Positions 26,510 to 37,267 of a stretch of 64,000 nt of DNA are shown here, piece after piece. Within the stretch, counting starts at the first letter, position 1; every line of letters starts with the position of its first letter. The notes under the pieces were generated by a model that saw only the letters and a program-made list of their open reading frames with translations, ran no database searches and was not told the origin of the DNA. The stretch is from Blattabacterium cuenoti (GTDB lineage Bacteria > Bacteroidota > Bacteroidia > Flavobacteriales > Blattabacteriaceae): the NCBI RefSeq assembly GCF_014252375.1, contig NZ_CP059221.1, positions 382,001 to 446,000 of the forward strand, written 5' to 3'. Position numbers and translations under genes: made by a program.

Positions 26510-27859
26510 ATTATAATAAAAATATATTTAAAACATTTTAAAGATAATTTTTTACTAATTTTTCCTGTAGTATTTACTCAGTTAGGAGTTTTATGTGTAG
26601 GATTATTTGATAATATTATGGTAAGTAGTCTTGGAAAAAGATCAATAGCATCTGTTTCATTATCCAATTCAGTGTTTTTTATGTTAATTATTTTCGGGCT
26701 AGGAGTTACCACTTCTATATCCTCTTTAATATCTTCTGCAGATGCAAAAAATAATTATAAAAAAGGATCTATGATTTTTATTCATAGTATAATTTTAAAC
26801 TCTATATTATCAATTATTATGTACGTATTGACATACATATTTTTTTACATATTTCCATATATAAACGAACCTGAAGAAATAAAAAAAGAAACAATTTCTT
26901 TTTTAAAGATTTTATCTATTTCTTTTATTCCATGGATGATTTTTGAAGTATTTAGAAAATTTTCAGAAGGATTATCGTTAATATATCCAAGTTTAATAGT
27001 TACATGGATTTCTACTATAATGAATATAGTATTAAATTATTTATTAATAAATGGATTATTAGGATTTCCTAAATTAGGAGTTATTGGTGTTGCTTACGCT
27101 ACATTAATATCACGATTTTTTATGTTAATATTAATAATACCTATACTTTTTAAGTATAAAAAAATTAGAAACTATTTTAGTTATATAAAATATTTTTCTT
27201 TTAAAAAGAAATATATTGAAAAAATACTAAAAATAGGAGTTCCATCTGGATTACATATGTTATTCGAAGTTGGTGCCTTTGCTATTTCATCTTTTATATC
27301 TGGAAAATGCGGATTAAAAGTTTTAGCAGCTCATCAAATAGTTATTAATTTAGTATCTTCTACCTTTATTATTATTACAGGATTTTCATTAATAGCAACG
27401 ATTAGAATTGGAAATCAATTTGCTTTAAAAAAATATTTTAAAATAAAAGAAACAGTTACATCTATTATAATTATGGGGGCTATATTTATGTTAATATGTA
27501 GTTTTCTGTTTTTATTTTTTAAAAATTATATACCTTATATATACATAAAAAAAAACGATACAGAAATAGTTCCAATAATAAAAAAAATGATTGTAGTAGC
27601 TAGTATATTTCAATTATTTGATGGATTACAAGGAATAATATCTGGAATATTAAGAGGATTACAAGATGTTACAATTCCTATGTACATTATATTTTTTTCT
27701 TATTGGATAATAGGTCTCCCTATATCATGGTATTTATCAAAAAAAATGGGTGGGCCTGGAGTATGGATAGGATTGGGTATAGGATTAACTATATCATCTG
27801 TACTACTTTTTATAAGATATAAAATTATTATTAAAAAACTTATTAAAAGTAATGAATAA
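26510..27859 (+). CDS. MATE family efflux transporter, probable ATT start
   Basis: Multidrug and toxin extrusion family exporter of about 449 residues with about 12 hydrophobic segments; the final part (GGPGVWIGLGIGLTISSVLLF) is typical. The first ATG (26618) would delete most of the first helix. The open frame upstream encodes KHFKDNFLLIFPVVFTQLG and VLCVGLFDNIMVSSLG, clearly the conserved MATE N-terminus. After the in-frame stop at 26504-26506 there is no ATG, GTG or TTG before this region, so initiation at ATT 26510 (or ATA 26513/26516) is likely. Substrate unknown. Confidence 0.88.
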   Translation: MIIKIYLKHFKDNFLLIFPVVFTQLGVLCVGLFDNIMVSSLGKRSIASVSLSNSVFFMLIIFGLGVTTSISSLISSADAKNNYKKGSMIFIHSIILNSILSIIMYVLTYIFFYIFPYINEPEEIKKETISFLKILSISFIPWMIFEVFRKFSEGLSLIYPSLIVTWISTIMNIVLNYLLINGLLGFPKLGVIGVAYATLISRFFMLILIIPILFKYKKIRNYFSYIKYFSFKKKYIEKILKIGVPSGLHMLFEVGAFAISSFISGKCGLKVLAAHQIVINLVSSTFIIITGFSLIATIRIGNQFALKKYFKIKETVTSIIIMGAIFMLICSFLFLFFKNYIPYIYIKKNDTEIVPIIKKMIVVASIFQLFDGLQGIISGILRGLQDVTIPMYIIFFSYWIIGLPISWYLSKKMGGPGVWIGLGIGLTISSVLLFIRYKIIIKKLIKSNE

Positions 27860-27899
27860 TAATTTATAAAATCATAATTATTTATAAAACATAACATTT

Positions 27900-28985
27900 A
27901 TGGCAGGAAATATATTTGGATCTATTTTTAGGGTTAGTACTTTTGGGGAAAGTCATGGTGAAGCTTTAGGTGGAATTATTGACGGATGCCCTTCAGGATT
28001 AAAAATTGATATAAAAAAAATTCAAATTGAATTAAATCGTAGAAAACCAGGACAATCTTCTATAGTAACTCCAAGAAATGAATTAGACAAAGTAAATTTT
28101 TTATCTGGAATTTTTAATGGTAAAACTACTGGTGCTCCAATTGGATTTATAATATATAATAATGATTTTAAATCAAAAGATTACAATCACATTAGAAATA
28201 TATATAGACCATCTCATTCAGATTTTACTTATGAAAAAAAATATGGAATAAGAGATCATAGAGGTGGAGGTAGATCATCTGCTAGAGAAACAGTTTGTCG
28301 AGTAGTTGCCGGATCTATAGCAAAACAAATAATAAAAAATATTACAATAATATCTTATGTTTCTAGTGTAGGAAATATATCATTAAAAATACCTTATCAA
28401 AAATTAGATTTATCTATGGAATCAATAGAAAATAGTCAAATAAGATGTCCAGATCCACAAACATCAAATAAAATGATTGAAAAAATTAAAAAGGTTAAAA
28501 ATAGTGGAGATACAATAGGAGGAACTATAACATGTATCATTAAAAATATTCCATCAGGAATTGGAGAACCAGTATTTAATAAATTACATGCAGAATTAGG
28601 AAAAGCTATGCTTTCTATTAATGCAGTAAAAGGATTTGAATATGGAAGTGGTTTTAATGGAACAAAATTAACAGGATCTGAACATAATGATTTATTTATT
28701 TCAAACAAGAAAACTAAAACAAATTTTTCTGGGGGAATTCAAGGAGGAATTTCAAATGGAATGGATATTTACTTTAAAGTAGCCTTTAAACCAGTAGCTA
28801 CTATAATGAAAAAACAAAAAACCATTGATAAATTAGGTAATTATGTTGACCTAAAAGGTATAGGAAGACATGATCCATGCGTTTTACCTAGAGCGGTTCC
28901 TATTGTTGAATCAATGACTGCATTAGTTTTAGTAGATTATTGTATGTATAAAAAATTATCTAAATATAATAATAAAATAATTTGA
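27900..28985 (+). CDS. aroC: Chorismate synthase
   Basis: Last step of the shikimate pathway, forming chorismate for aromatic amino acids and for menF in this window. The 361-residue FMN-dependent enzyme has [11 protein letters not shown] near the start, RRRPGQS-like NRRKPGQSS, the [29 protein letters not shown] signature region (about residues 101-129), and the C-terminal [14 protein letters not shown]. Overlaps miaA by 4 bases. Confidence 0.98.
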   Translation: MAGNIFGSIFRVSTFGESHGEALGGIIDGCPSGLKIDIKKIQIELNRRKPGQSSIVTPRNELDKVNFLSGIFNGKTTGAPIGFIIYNNDFKSKDYNHIRNIYRPSHSDFTYEKKYGIRDHRGGGRSSARETVCRVVAGSIAKQIIKNITIISYVSSVGNISLKIPYQKLDLSMESIENSQIRCPDPQTSNKMIEKIKKVKNSGDTIGGTITCIIKNIPSGIGEPVFNKLHAELGKAMLSINAVKGFEYGSGFNGTKLTGSEHNDLFISNKKTKTNFSGGIQGGISNGMDIYFKVAFKPVATIMKKQKTIDKLGNYVDLKGIGRHDPCVLPRAVPIVESMTALVLVDYCMYKKLSKYNNKII

Positions 28986-29920
28986 ATAATAAACTTTTAA
29001 TATCTATAGTTGGTCCAACTTGTGTTGGAAAAACGTATTTGTCTTTATTTTTAGCTAAAAATTTAAAAACAGAAATTTTGTCTAATGATTCAAGACAATT
29101 TTATAAAGAATTGAAAATAGGTACATCTAAACCAACTGTAAAAGAATTAAAATTAATTACTCATCATTTTATTGGAAATAAAAGTATTTATCAAGATTAC
29201 AATGCAAAATTATTCGAAATAGATTTTTTAAACAAAATTAAAATTTTGTTTAAAAAATATAATATATTAATTATGGTAGGTGGATCTGGTTTATATGAAA
29301 AAGCTGCATTAGAAGGTTTATCTGAAATTCCTAAAATAAATTTAAATATAAGAAATGAATTAATTTTTAATTTTAAAAAAAATGGAATACAATTTTTACA
29401 AAAAGAATTAAAAACATTATATTGTTTTAACAAAAATAATATTAAAAATATAGATTTAAATAATCCAAGACGTTTAATTAGATATATAGAAATAGTAAAA
29501 TCTACAGGAAAGTCTCCCTCATTTTTTTTTAAAAAAAAAAATAAAAAAAGAAATTTCAATATTATACAAATAGGTCTTTTTTTAAAAAAAGAAATTATTC
29601 ATTTAAATATTAATAATAGAGTTGATAACATGATAAAAAATGGATTATTAAATGAAGTAAAAGAATTTTATTCCAATAAAAATTTAAAAAGTTTACAAAC
29701 AATAGGTTATAAAGAAATTTTTAATTTTCTTGACAAAAAAAATAAATCAAAATTTGATAAAATTATTGATTTAATTAAATATAACACTAAAAAATATGCA
29801 AAAAGACAACTTACTTGGTATAAAAAAAATAAAAAAATTATATGGTATGATCCATGTCAAAAATATAAAATATTAAATTTTATAGAAAAGAAATGGGTAA
29901 TACTGGATTCGAACCAGTGA
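28982..29920 (+). CDS. miaA: tRNA dimethylallyltransferase MiaA
   Basis: Adds an isopentenyl group to A37 of tRNAs reading UNN codons, the step before MiaB. The 312-residue protein has the P-loop GPTCVGKT (about 10-17), [30 protein letters not shown], and QTIGYKE near the end. The start is a TTG (28982) overlapping the aroC stop. The last nine codons and the TGA stop are encoded on the strand opposite the 3' part of tRNA-Val, an antisense overlap of 27 bases; the resulting tail WVILDSNQ is therefore constrained by the tRNA. Confidence 0.96.
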   Translation: MNNKLLISIVGPTCVGKTYLSLFLAKNLKTEILSNDSRQFYKELKIGTSKPTVKELKLITHHFIGNKSIYQDYNAKLFEIDFLNKIKILFKKYNILIMVGGSGLYEKAALEGLSEIPKINLNIRNELIFNFKKNGIQFLQKELKTLYCFNKNNIKNIDLNNPRRLIRYIEIVKSTGKSPSFFFKKKNKKRNFNIIQIGLFLKKEIIHLNINNRVDNMIKNGLLNEVKEFYSNKNLKSLQTIGYKEIFNFLDKKNKSKFDKIIDLIKYNTKKYAKRQLTWYKKNKKIIWYDPCQKYKILNFIEKKWVILDSNQ

Positions 29921-29969
29921 CCTCCTGCTTGTAAAACAGATGCTCTAAACCAAGCTGAGCTAATTACCC
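29894..29969 (-). tRNA. tRNA-Val (UAC)
   Basis: Cloverleaf with acceptor GGGTAAT/ATTACCC plus discriminator A, a D-arm TAGCTCAG..GAGC, an anticodon loop TTTACAA (UAC), and a T-arm with GGTTCGAATCC. The 3' CCA is not encoded. It lies 26 bases after folC on the same strand and overlaps the 3' end of miaA in antisense. Confidence 0.93.
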
Positions 29970-29995
29970 ATAATATCAAATTTAAGTAAAAAAAA

Positions 29996-31246
29996 TTATA
30001 ATAATGTAAAAATTTCAGATACAATAAATGTACTACCACATATTAATATTAAATCATTCTTTCCTGACGATTTTTTAGCAGAAAAAAATGCTGATTTAAC
30101 AGAATCAAAAAAATTTAATCTTTTTCTATTTACAAAAATTTTTTCAATTAATATTTTTAATATTTTTATATCATATTTTCTTTCTATATTAGGATGACAA
30201 AAATAATAATATGAATCATTAGGAAAATATTTAATAAATGAACTAATTTTTTTATCTTTTACAAATCCCAATACCAAATGTAGATTTTTGTATGACTCTT
30301 TTTTTAATTGAATATTAACCATTGATATTCCACTTTTATTGTGAGCTACATCACAAATAATTTTTGGATCTTCTTTTCTAATTATACTCCATCGTCCTTT
30401 AAATTTTGTATTTTTTTCTAAATTAATTAATCCTTTATTAATAGAATTTTCCGATAAAAAAATATTTTTTATTTTTAAAATATTTATTATATATAATACT
30501 AAATATTTATTTTTTTTTTGATAAAAAACATTATTTAAATAATTATCATTTTTTATTAAAAATTTTTTAGGTACAAAATAAATTGGAGAATTTTTTTTCA
30601 AAGAACACTTAAAAAAAAATTTTCTAACAATTTTAGAAACATCTTTTCCTATTACTATAGGAATAGTTTTTTTTATAATACCGGATTTTTCATTAGCTAT
30701 TTTTAATTCATTGTTACCTAAAGATTCTGTATGATCTATACTAATGTTAGTAATAATAGAAATAATTGGATTTATAATGTTTGTTGAATCCAATCTTCCC
30801 CCCATTCCTACTTCAATAAGAGCTATATCAATTTTTTTTTCTTTAAAATATTGAAATGCCATTGCAGTATTCATTTCAAAAAAAGAAATTGATTCTTTTT
30901 CTAAAAAAAATTTATTTTTTTTTATAAAATTTATAATAAAATTCTTATCTATATAATTTCCATTACAAGAAATCCTTTCTCTAAAATCAATTAAATGTGG
31001 AGAAGTAAATGCTCCTACTTTATAACCTTCTTCTATAAAAATAGAATATAACATATTAATAGTAGATCCTTTTCCGTTAGTACCACCAATATGAATACTT
31101 TTAAATGATTCTTGAGGATTACCAAGATATTTACAAATAGTAGTTATTCTTTCTAATCCAGGTTTATAAGTATTATTGTTTAACCCCATCTTTTGATAAG
31201 AGGGGATTTTATTTTTAATCCAATCTAAAGTTTCTAAATAATTCAA
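29996..31246 (-). CDS. folC: Folylpolyglutamate / dihydrofolate synthase
   Basis: Mur-ligase-like ATPase that adds glutamate to folates. The 416-residue protein has the P-loop HIGGTNGKGST (about 52-62), the folate-binding SPHLIDFRERI, IEVGMGGRLDSTN, the DHTESLGN motif, and CDVAHNKSG. It likely carries tRNA-Val on the same transcript. It is divergent from glnS; the 91-base spacer contains a possible -7 box for folC at 31272-31279. Confidence 0.95.
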   Translation of the reverse strand: MNYLETLDWIKNKIPSYQKMGLNNNTYKPGLERITTICKYLGNPQESFKSIHIGGTNGKGSTINMLYSIFIEEGYKVGAFTSPHLIDFRERISCNGNYIDKNFIINFIKKNKFFLEKESISFFEMNTAMAFQYFKEKKIDIALIEVGMGGRLDSTNIINPIISIITNISIDHTESLGNNELKIANEKSGIIKKTIPIVIGKDVSKIVRKFFFKCSLKKNSPIYFVPKKFLIKNDNYLNNVFYQKKNKYLVLYIINILKIKNIFLSENSINKGLINLEKNTKFKGRWSIIRKEDPKIICDVAHNKSGISMVNIQLKKESYKNLHLVLGFVKDKKISSFIKYFPNDSYYYFCHPNIERKYDIKILKILIEKIFVNRKRLNFFDSVKSAFFSAKKSSGKNDLILICGSTFIVSEIFTLL

Positions 31247-31271
31247 TTATTAATTTTCAAAATTATTATAG

Positions 31272-31279
31272 CAAAAATA
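31272..31279 (-). promoter_or_regulatory. Candidate -7 box (TATTTTTG) for folC
   Basis: Match to TAnnTTTG on the minus strand, 26 bases upstream of the folC start codon. There is no clear -33 TTTG, so confidence is limited. Confidence 0.35.
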
Positions 31280-31337
31280 TATTTTTTAAAAAAAATTAAC
31301 TAAATTTAGTAAAATATATAAATAAAAATAAGATCTT

Positions 31338-32984
31338 ATTTACTTACATTTTATAGAAAAAATAATAGAAGAAGATATAAAAAATGGTTTTCCTAAAAAA
31401 AAAATAAAATTCCGTTTTCCACCTGAACCAAATGGAGTATTACATATTGGACATGTTAAGGCAATTTATTTAAATTTTGAATTAGGTAAAAAATATAATT
31501 CTCCTGTTAATTTAAGATTCGATGATACTAATCCTAATAAAGAAAGTAAAAAATTTATAAAATCTATTAAAGAAGATATCCTATTTTTAGGATTTAAATG
31601 GGATAAAGAAAGCTATGCATCAGATTATTTTAAAAATCTTTATGATTTAGCAAAAACTTTAATAAAAAATAATTATGCATATATAGATGATCAACCAAAA
31701 TATAAAATAAAACTTCAAAGAAAAAATTATTTTGAATCAGGAATTAATAGTAACAATAGAAATAGATCAATAGAAGAAAACTTATTTTTATTTGAAAAAA
31801 TGAAAAATGGTTTTTTTAAAGAAGGATTTTGTGTATTAAGAGCTAAAATAGATATGAGTTCTTCTAATATAAATATGAGGGATCCTATAATGTATAGAAT
31901 TATAAAAAAAAAACATTATAAAACTGGATATAACTGGTGTATTTATCCAACTTATGATTGGGCACATGGTCAATGTGATTATATTGAACAAATATCTCAT
32001 TCTTTATGTTCATTAGAATTTGAAAATAAACGTCCATTGTATAATTGGTTTATAAAAAAAATATGTAATAACAAAAATATTAAGCCAAAACAAATAGAGT
32101 TTTCAAGATTAAATTTAAGCAATACAATAACTAGTAAAAGAAAAATACAATTTTTAATAAAAAATAAAATTATTAAATCTTGGGACGATCCAAGACTATC
32201 AACAATATCTGGTTTACGAAAAAGAGGATATACATCTACATCTATAAAAAATTTTATAAAAGAAGTAGGAGTTTCAAAAAGAAATAATACTATAGATAAA
32301 TCTTTATTAGAATTCTGGATTAGAAAAGATTTGAATAAAATAACTCCTAGAATTATGGTTGTAATAAATCCAATAAAAATTACTATAACAAATTATCCAG
32401 AAAATAATGTAGAATGGATGAATGCAGAAAATAATCCTGAAAATATTAATTCAGGATTTAGAAAAATTCCTTTTTCAAAAAATTTATATATAGAGTATAA
32501 TGATTTTTTGGAGAAAAAAAAAGAAAATTTTTTTCGTCTTTATATAGGAAATGAAGTTAGACTTAAAAATGCTTATATTATTAAGGCTAATTCAATAAAA
32601 AAAAATGATAATGGACTTATAAAAGAAATATATTGTACTTATGATCCACTTAGTAGATCAAAAGAATCAAAAAACAATAGAAAAATAAAAAGTACTTTAC
32701 ATTGGGTATCTATACAACATTCATTTATTATAAAAATAAATTTATATGAAAAACTTTTTTTAAAAAAAAATATAAATCATATAAATGAAAAAATATATGA
32801 AAATATAAATTTAAAATCCTTGAAAAAGACAATAGGATACGCCGAACCTTATTTAAAAAATATAGCTAAAGTAGGAAATCACATCCAATTCCAAAGAATT
32901 GGATATTTTTATATAGAAAAAATTAATAATAATGTAATAACTTTTAATAAAACGATTTCCTTGAAGGGCTATAAAAACAAATAG
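31338..32984 (+). CDS. glnS: Glutaminyl-tRNA synthetase, probable ATT start
   Basis: Class I synthetase charging tRNA-Gln. The first ATG (31800) lies far inside the gene. The frame upstream is open and encodes FIEKIIEEDIKNGFP, the PPEPNGVLHIGH motif (31422-31457), NLRFDDTNP and the active-site region, so those about 150 residues belong to the enzyme. Between the in-frame stop at 31329-31331 and the HIGH region there is no ATG, GTG or TTG; ATT at 31338 is the best start and gives 548 residues, close to the 554 of E. coli. The KMSKS-like motif is ITSKRK. Convergent with rpoC, separated by 6 bases. Confidence 0.93.
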   Translation: MYLHFIEKIIEEDIKNGFPKKKIKFRFPPEPNGVLHIGHVKAIYLNFELGKKYNSPVNLRFDDTNPNKESKKFIKSIKEDILFLGFKWDKESYASDYFKNLYDLAKTLIKNNYAYIDDQPKYKIKLQRKNYFESGINSNNRNRSIEENLFLFEKMKNGFFKEGFCVLRAKIDMSSSNINMRDPIMYRIIKKKHYKTGYNWCIYPTYDWAHGQCDYIEQISHSLCSLEFENKRPLYNWFIKKICNNKNIKPKQIEFSRLNLSNTITSKRKIQFLIKNKIIKSWDDPRLSTISGLRKRGYTSTSIKNFIKEVGVSKRNNTIDKSLLEFWIRKDLNKITPRIMVVINPIKITITNYPENNVEWMNAENNPENINSGFRKIPFSKNLYIEYNDFLEKKKENFFRLYIGNEVRLKNAYIIKANSIKKNDNGLIKEIYCTYDPLSRSKESKNNRKIKSTLHWVSIQHSFIIKINLYEKLFLKKNINHINEKIYENINLKSLKKTIGYAEPYLKNIAKVGNHIQFQRIGYFYIEKINNNVITFNKTISLKGYKNK

Positions 32985-32990
32985 TATTTA

Positions 32991-35900
32991 CTAAAAATTT
33001 GTATAAATATTTTCATATTCTTTTAACCCAGTTCCTGCAGGGATCTTATGTCCTACAATAACATTTTCTTTTAATCCATATAAATAATCTGTTTTACTAC
33101 TTATTGCAGCTTCACTTAATACTTTAGTTGTTTCTTGAAAAGAAGCAGCAGAAATAAATGATTTTGTTTGTAAAGCTGATCTTGTAATTCCTTGTAATAT
33201 TGGTCTAGCTGTTGCAGGTATTACATCTCTTATTTTAATCATTTTTTTATTGTTATATTTTAATATTGCGTTCTCGTTTCTAAAATCTCTATAATTAATC
33301 ATTTCTCCTTTTTTAAAAATATTAGAATCACCAGAATCTTCAACGATTTTTAATTGAGAAATTCTATCATTTTCTTCTATAAAATCATCTTTATATTCAA
33401 TATTTCCTTCCAAAAAATTAGAATCTCCTATGTCTATTACTTCTACTTTTCTCATCATTTGTAAAACTATAACTTCAAAATGTTTATCATTTATCTTAAC
33501 ACCTTGCAATCTATATACATCTTGTATTTCTTTTATTAAATATTCCTGAACAGCTCTAGGTCCTCTAATATTAAGAATATCATTAGGAGTTATAGCTCCA
33601 TCTGATAATGGAACTCCTGCTTTAACATAATCGTTTTCTTGAACAAGTATTTGATTTGTTAATTTAACTAAATATTTTCTAATTTCTCCATTTTTAGATT
33701 CTACAATAATTTCCCTATTACCCCTTTTTATTTTTCCATGACTAACTATACCATCCATTTCTGAAACTACAGCTGGATTTGATGGATTACGTGCTTCAAA
33801 CAATTCTGATAAACGTGGTAATCCACCTGTTATATCACCAGATTTAGCCGATTGTCTAGGAACTTTTACTAAAATTTTTCCTTTTTCTATTTCTTCTTCA
33901 TCATCCACCATTAAATGAGCACCTACAGGTAAATTATAAATTTTTAATTCGTTATTATTACTATCGACTATTTTTAATGTAGGGATTAAATTCTTATTTC
34001 TAACTTCAGTTATTACTTTTTCTTGAAATCCTGTTTGTTCATCTATTTCTACTTGAAAAGTAACACCTTGTTCTAAATGTTGATAAGATATTTTTCCAGA
34101 AAATTCTGCAATTATTACTGCGTTATATAAATCCCATTTACATATAATATCTCCTTTCTTTATAAAACTTTTATTTTTAACATATAAATAAGCACCATAT
34201 GGTATATTATTTATCATTAATATTGATGATTTATCTTCATTTAGTAATTTCATTTCTGTTGTTCTTGATACAACTATGTCAATTTTTTTTGAATTTTTAT
34301 TAATTTGAACAGACTTTAAATCTTCCAATTCTATAAATCCATCATATTTACTAATTATTTTAGATGATTCTGTTATATTACCTGCAGTTCCTCCTACATG
34401 AAAAGTTCTTAGAGTCAATTGTGTACCAGGTTCCCCAATTGATTGAGCAGCTATAACCCCAACAGCTTCACCTTTTTGTACTATTTTTCCTGTTGATAAA
34501 TTTCTACCATAACATTTAGCACATATTCCCATTTTTGCTTCACAAGTTAAAGGAGAACGAACTTCTATAGATAGATATCCAGATTTTTCAATATTTTTAG
34601 CTATTTTTTCATCAATAATTTCTCCAGATTTAACTATTAAAATTTTATTTTTTTCTGGATAAAAAATGTCATTTAGAGAAGTACGTCCTAATATTCTATC
34701 AGACAAAGCTTCTAATATTTCTTCATTCTTTTTTAAAGCAGATATTTCTAGTCCACGTAAAGTATTACAATCTTCTATTTTAATTATCACATCTTGTGCA
34801 GCATCTACTAATCTTCTTGTAAGATATCCAGCATCTGCGGTTTTTAATGCAGTATCAGCCAGTCCTTTACGAGCACCATGAGTAGATATAAAATATTCTA
34901 ATATAGACAATCCTTCTCTAAAATTTGATAAAATAGGATTTTCAATAATTTCTCCACCAAAACCTCCAGTTTTTTGCGGTTTAGCCATTAATCCACGCAT
35001 TCCTGATAATTGTCTTATTTGTTCCTTTGATCCTCTAGCTCCAGAATCTAACATCATATAAACAGGATTAAAACCATTTCTATCTTTACGCATATATCTC
35101 ATTACTTTTTCAGTTAATAATGCATTAGTATTAGTCCATATATCTATAATTTGATTATAACGTTCATTATTAGTTATTAATCCCATATTATAATTTAATT
35201 TAACATTGTCTACTTTTTGTATAGCAAGTTTTACCATATCTTTTTTTTTATCAGGAATTATAATATCTCCCAATCCAAATGAAAGTCCACCCTTGAATGC
35301 GTTATAAAATCCTAATTCTTTAATATCATCCAAAAATTTGGAAGTAGTAGGAATGTCAGTTATATATAATATTTTTCCTATTATATCTCTTAATGATTTT
35401 TTAGTAAGTGATTCATTTATATAACCAACTTTTTTTGGTACAACTTGATTAAATAAAACTCTTCCCACAGTAGTTTCCACTAGTTTAGTTACTAAACTAT
35501 CATTAGAACGAATATCTACCTTTACTTTAATTAATGCATGTAAATCTATTGATTTTTGATTATATGCTATTTCTACTTCTTCTGGAGAATAAAAAATACG
35601 AATTTTTCTTTTTTTTTCTTTTATTTTTTTATTATAATCAGATAAAAATATTTTAGTCATATAATATAATCCTAAAACCATATCCTGAGAAGGAACTGTA
35701 ATTGGAGATCCATTTGCTGGATTTAATATATTTTGAGATGCTAACATTAATAATTTTGCTTCTAATATAGCAATATCCGATAATGGTAGATGAACAGCCA
35801 TTTGATCTCCATCAAAATCTGCATTGAAAGCAGCACAAACTAATGGATGTAATTGTATTGCCTTTCCTTCTATTAATTTAGGTTGAAAAGCTTGAATTCC

Positions 35901-37226
35901 TAGTCTATGTAAAGTAGGGGCTCTATTAAGTAAAATTGGATGTCCTTTTAAAACATTTTCTAAAATATCCCATATAACTTCTTTTCTATTATCAATAATC
36001 TTTTTTGCTGATTTAACTGTCTTTACAATTCCTCTTTCAATTAATTTTCTTATAATAAATGGTTTATATAATTCTGCTGCCATATCTTTAGGTAATCCAC
36101 ATTCGTGTAATTTTAAATGTGGGCCAACTACTATAACAGATCTAGCTGAATAATCTACTCTCTTTCCAAGTAAATTTTGTCTAAAACGACCTTGTTTTCC
36201 TTTTAATGAATCAGATAAAGATTTTAAAGGACGATTTGCTTCTGATTTTACTGCTGAAACTTTTCTTGAATTATCAAATAAAGAATCTACTGATTCTTGT
36301 AACATTCTCTTTTCATTTCTTAAAATTACTTCAGGAGCTTTTATTTCTATTAGTCTTTTCAAACGATTATTTCTTATTAATACACGACGATATAAATCTG
36401 TCATATCAGACGCAGCATACCTTCCACCATCTAAGGGGACTAATGGTCTTAATTCTGGAGGAATAACTGATAAAATATTTATAATCATCCAAGATGGATT
36501 ACCCCCATTTTTTTTTCCTTCTTTAAAAGATTCTACTACTTGTAATCTTTTTAAGGCATCTATTCTTCTTTGTTTAGAAGTTTCATTAAAAGATTGATTT
36601 CTTAATTTTTCAGATAATAAATCTAAATCAATTCTATTCAATAAACTCTTAACGCATTCAGCCCCCATTTTTGCAATAAATTTATTTGGATCTGAATCAT
36701 CTAGATTTTTATTAGATTTTGGAAGTTTATCTAAAATATTTAGATATTCTTCTTCAGATAAAAAATCTCCTTTCTCATAAGATTTTCCATCTAAACGTGT
36801 AGCAATTCCTCCTTGTATAACAACATATCTTTCATAATATATTATCATTTCTAATTTTTTGGATGAAAGTCCTAATAATGATCCAATTTTATTTGGAGAA
36901 GAACGAAAACACCATATATGAACAACAGGAACAACAAGGTTTATATGACCCATTCGTTCCCTTCTAACTTTTTTTTCAGTAACTTCAACACCACATCTGT
37001 CACAGATTATTCCTTTATATCTAATTCTTTTATATTTTCCACAAGCACATTCATAATCTTTAACAGGTCCAAAAATTCTTTCACAAAATAATCCATCTCT
37101 TTCTGGTTTATGTGTTCTATAATTTATAGTTTCTGGTTTCAGAACTTCTCCATTAGATTCTTTTAATATAGCTTCTGGAGAAGCTAATCTAATTGTTATT
37201 TTATTAAATTTTTTGTTTTTGTTCAT
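32991..37226 (-). CDS. rpoC: RNA polymerase beta' subunit
   Basis: Catalytic subunit of RNA polymerase, 1411 residues. The zinc-binding [20 protein letters not shown] lies near residue 60, the catalytic [12 protein letters not shown] near residue 465, the second zinc region ([14 protein letters not shown]) near residue 890, and the trigger loop [19 protein letters not shown] is intact. It is the last gene of the ribosomal protein/polymerase operon and abuts convergent glnS without a visible terminator. Confidence 0.99.
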   Translation of the reverse strand: MNKNKKFNKITIRLASPEAILKESNGEVLKPETINYRTHKPERDGLFCERIFGPVKDYECACGKYKRIRYKGIICDRCGVEVTEKKVRRERMGHINLVVPVVHIWCFRSSPNKIGSLLGLSSKKLEMIIYYERYVVIQGGIATRLDGKSYEKGDFLSEEEYLNILDKLPKSNKNLDDSDPNKFIAKMGAECVKSLLNRIDLDLLSEKLRNQSFNETSKQRRIDALKRLQVVESFKEGKKNGGNPSWMIINILSVIPPELRPLVPLDGGRYAASDMTDLYRRVLIRNNRLKRLIEIKAPEVILRNEKRMLQESVDSLFDNSRKVSAVKSEANRPLKSLSDSLKGKQGRFRQNLLGKRVDYSARSVIVVGPHLKLHECGLPKDMAAELYKPFIIRKLIERGIVKTVKSAKKIIDNRKEVIWDILENVLKGHPILLNRAPTLHRLGIQAFQPKLIEGKAIQLHPLVCAAFNADFDGDQMAVHLPLSDIAILEAKLLMLASQNILNPANGSPITVPSQDMVLGLYYMTKIFLSDYNKKIKEKKRKIRIFYSPEEVEIAYNQKSIDLHALIKVKVDIRSNDSLVTKLVETTVGRVLFNQVVPKKVGYINESLTKKSLRDIIGKILYITDIPTTSKFLDDIKELGFYNAFKGGLSFGLGDIIIPDKKKDMVKLAIQKVDNVKLNYNMGLITNNERYNQIIDIWTNTNALLTEKVMRYMRKDRNGFNPVYMMLDSGARGSKEQIRQLSGMRGLMAKPQKTGGFGGEIIENPILSNFREGLSILEYFISTHGARKGLADTALKTADAGYLTRRLVDAAQDVIIKIEDCNTLRGLEISALKKNEEILEALSDRILGRTSLNDIFYPEKNKILIVKSGEIIDEKIAKNIEKSGYLSIEVRSPLTCEAKMGICAKCYGRNLSTGKIVQKGEAVGVIAAQSIGEPGTQLTLRTFHVGGTAGNITESSKIISKYDGFIELEDLKSVQINKNSKKIDIVVSRTTEMKLLNEDKSSILMINNIPYGAYLYVKNKSFIKKGDIICKWDLYNAVIIAEFSGKISYQHLEQGVTFQVEIDEQTGFQEKVITEVRNKNLIPTLKIVDSNNNELKIYNLPVGAHLMVDDEEEIEKGKILVKVPRQSAKSGDITGGLPRLSELFEARNPSNPAVVSEMDGIVSHGKIKRGNREIIVESKNGEIRKYLVKLTNQILVQENDYVKAGVPLSDGAITPNDILNIRGPRAVQEYLIKEIQDVYRLQGVKINDKHFEVIVLQMMRKVEVIDIGDSNFLEGNIEYKDDFIEENDRISQLKIVEDSGDSNIFKKGEMINYRDFRNENAILKYNNKKMIKIRDVIPATARPILQGITRSALQTKSFISAASFQETTKVLSEAAISSKTDYLYGLKENVIVGHKIPAGTGLKEYENIYTNF

Positions 37227-37267
37227 ATATTTAATTAAACAATGGAATTTTTATAAATTTTATATTT

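Noticed and set aside
29857-30039. Minus-strand ORF spanning the tRNA-Val gene
   Set aside because: It runs through a perfect tRNA cloverleaf and the 3' end of folC in another frame; no protein similarity is apparent.
31262-31800. glnS as a pseudogene or a frameshifted gene split at 31800
   Set aside because: The upstream frame is continuous with the ATG at 31800, contains the HIGH motif and no stop, so the gene is intact; only the start codon is unusual.
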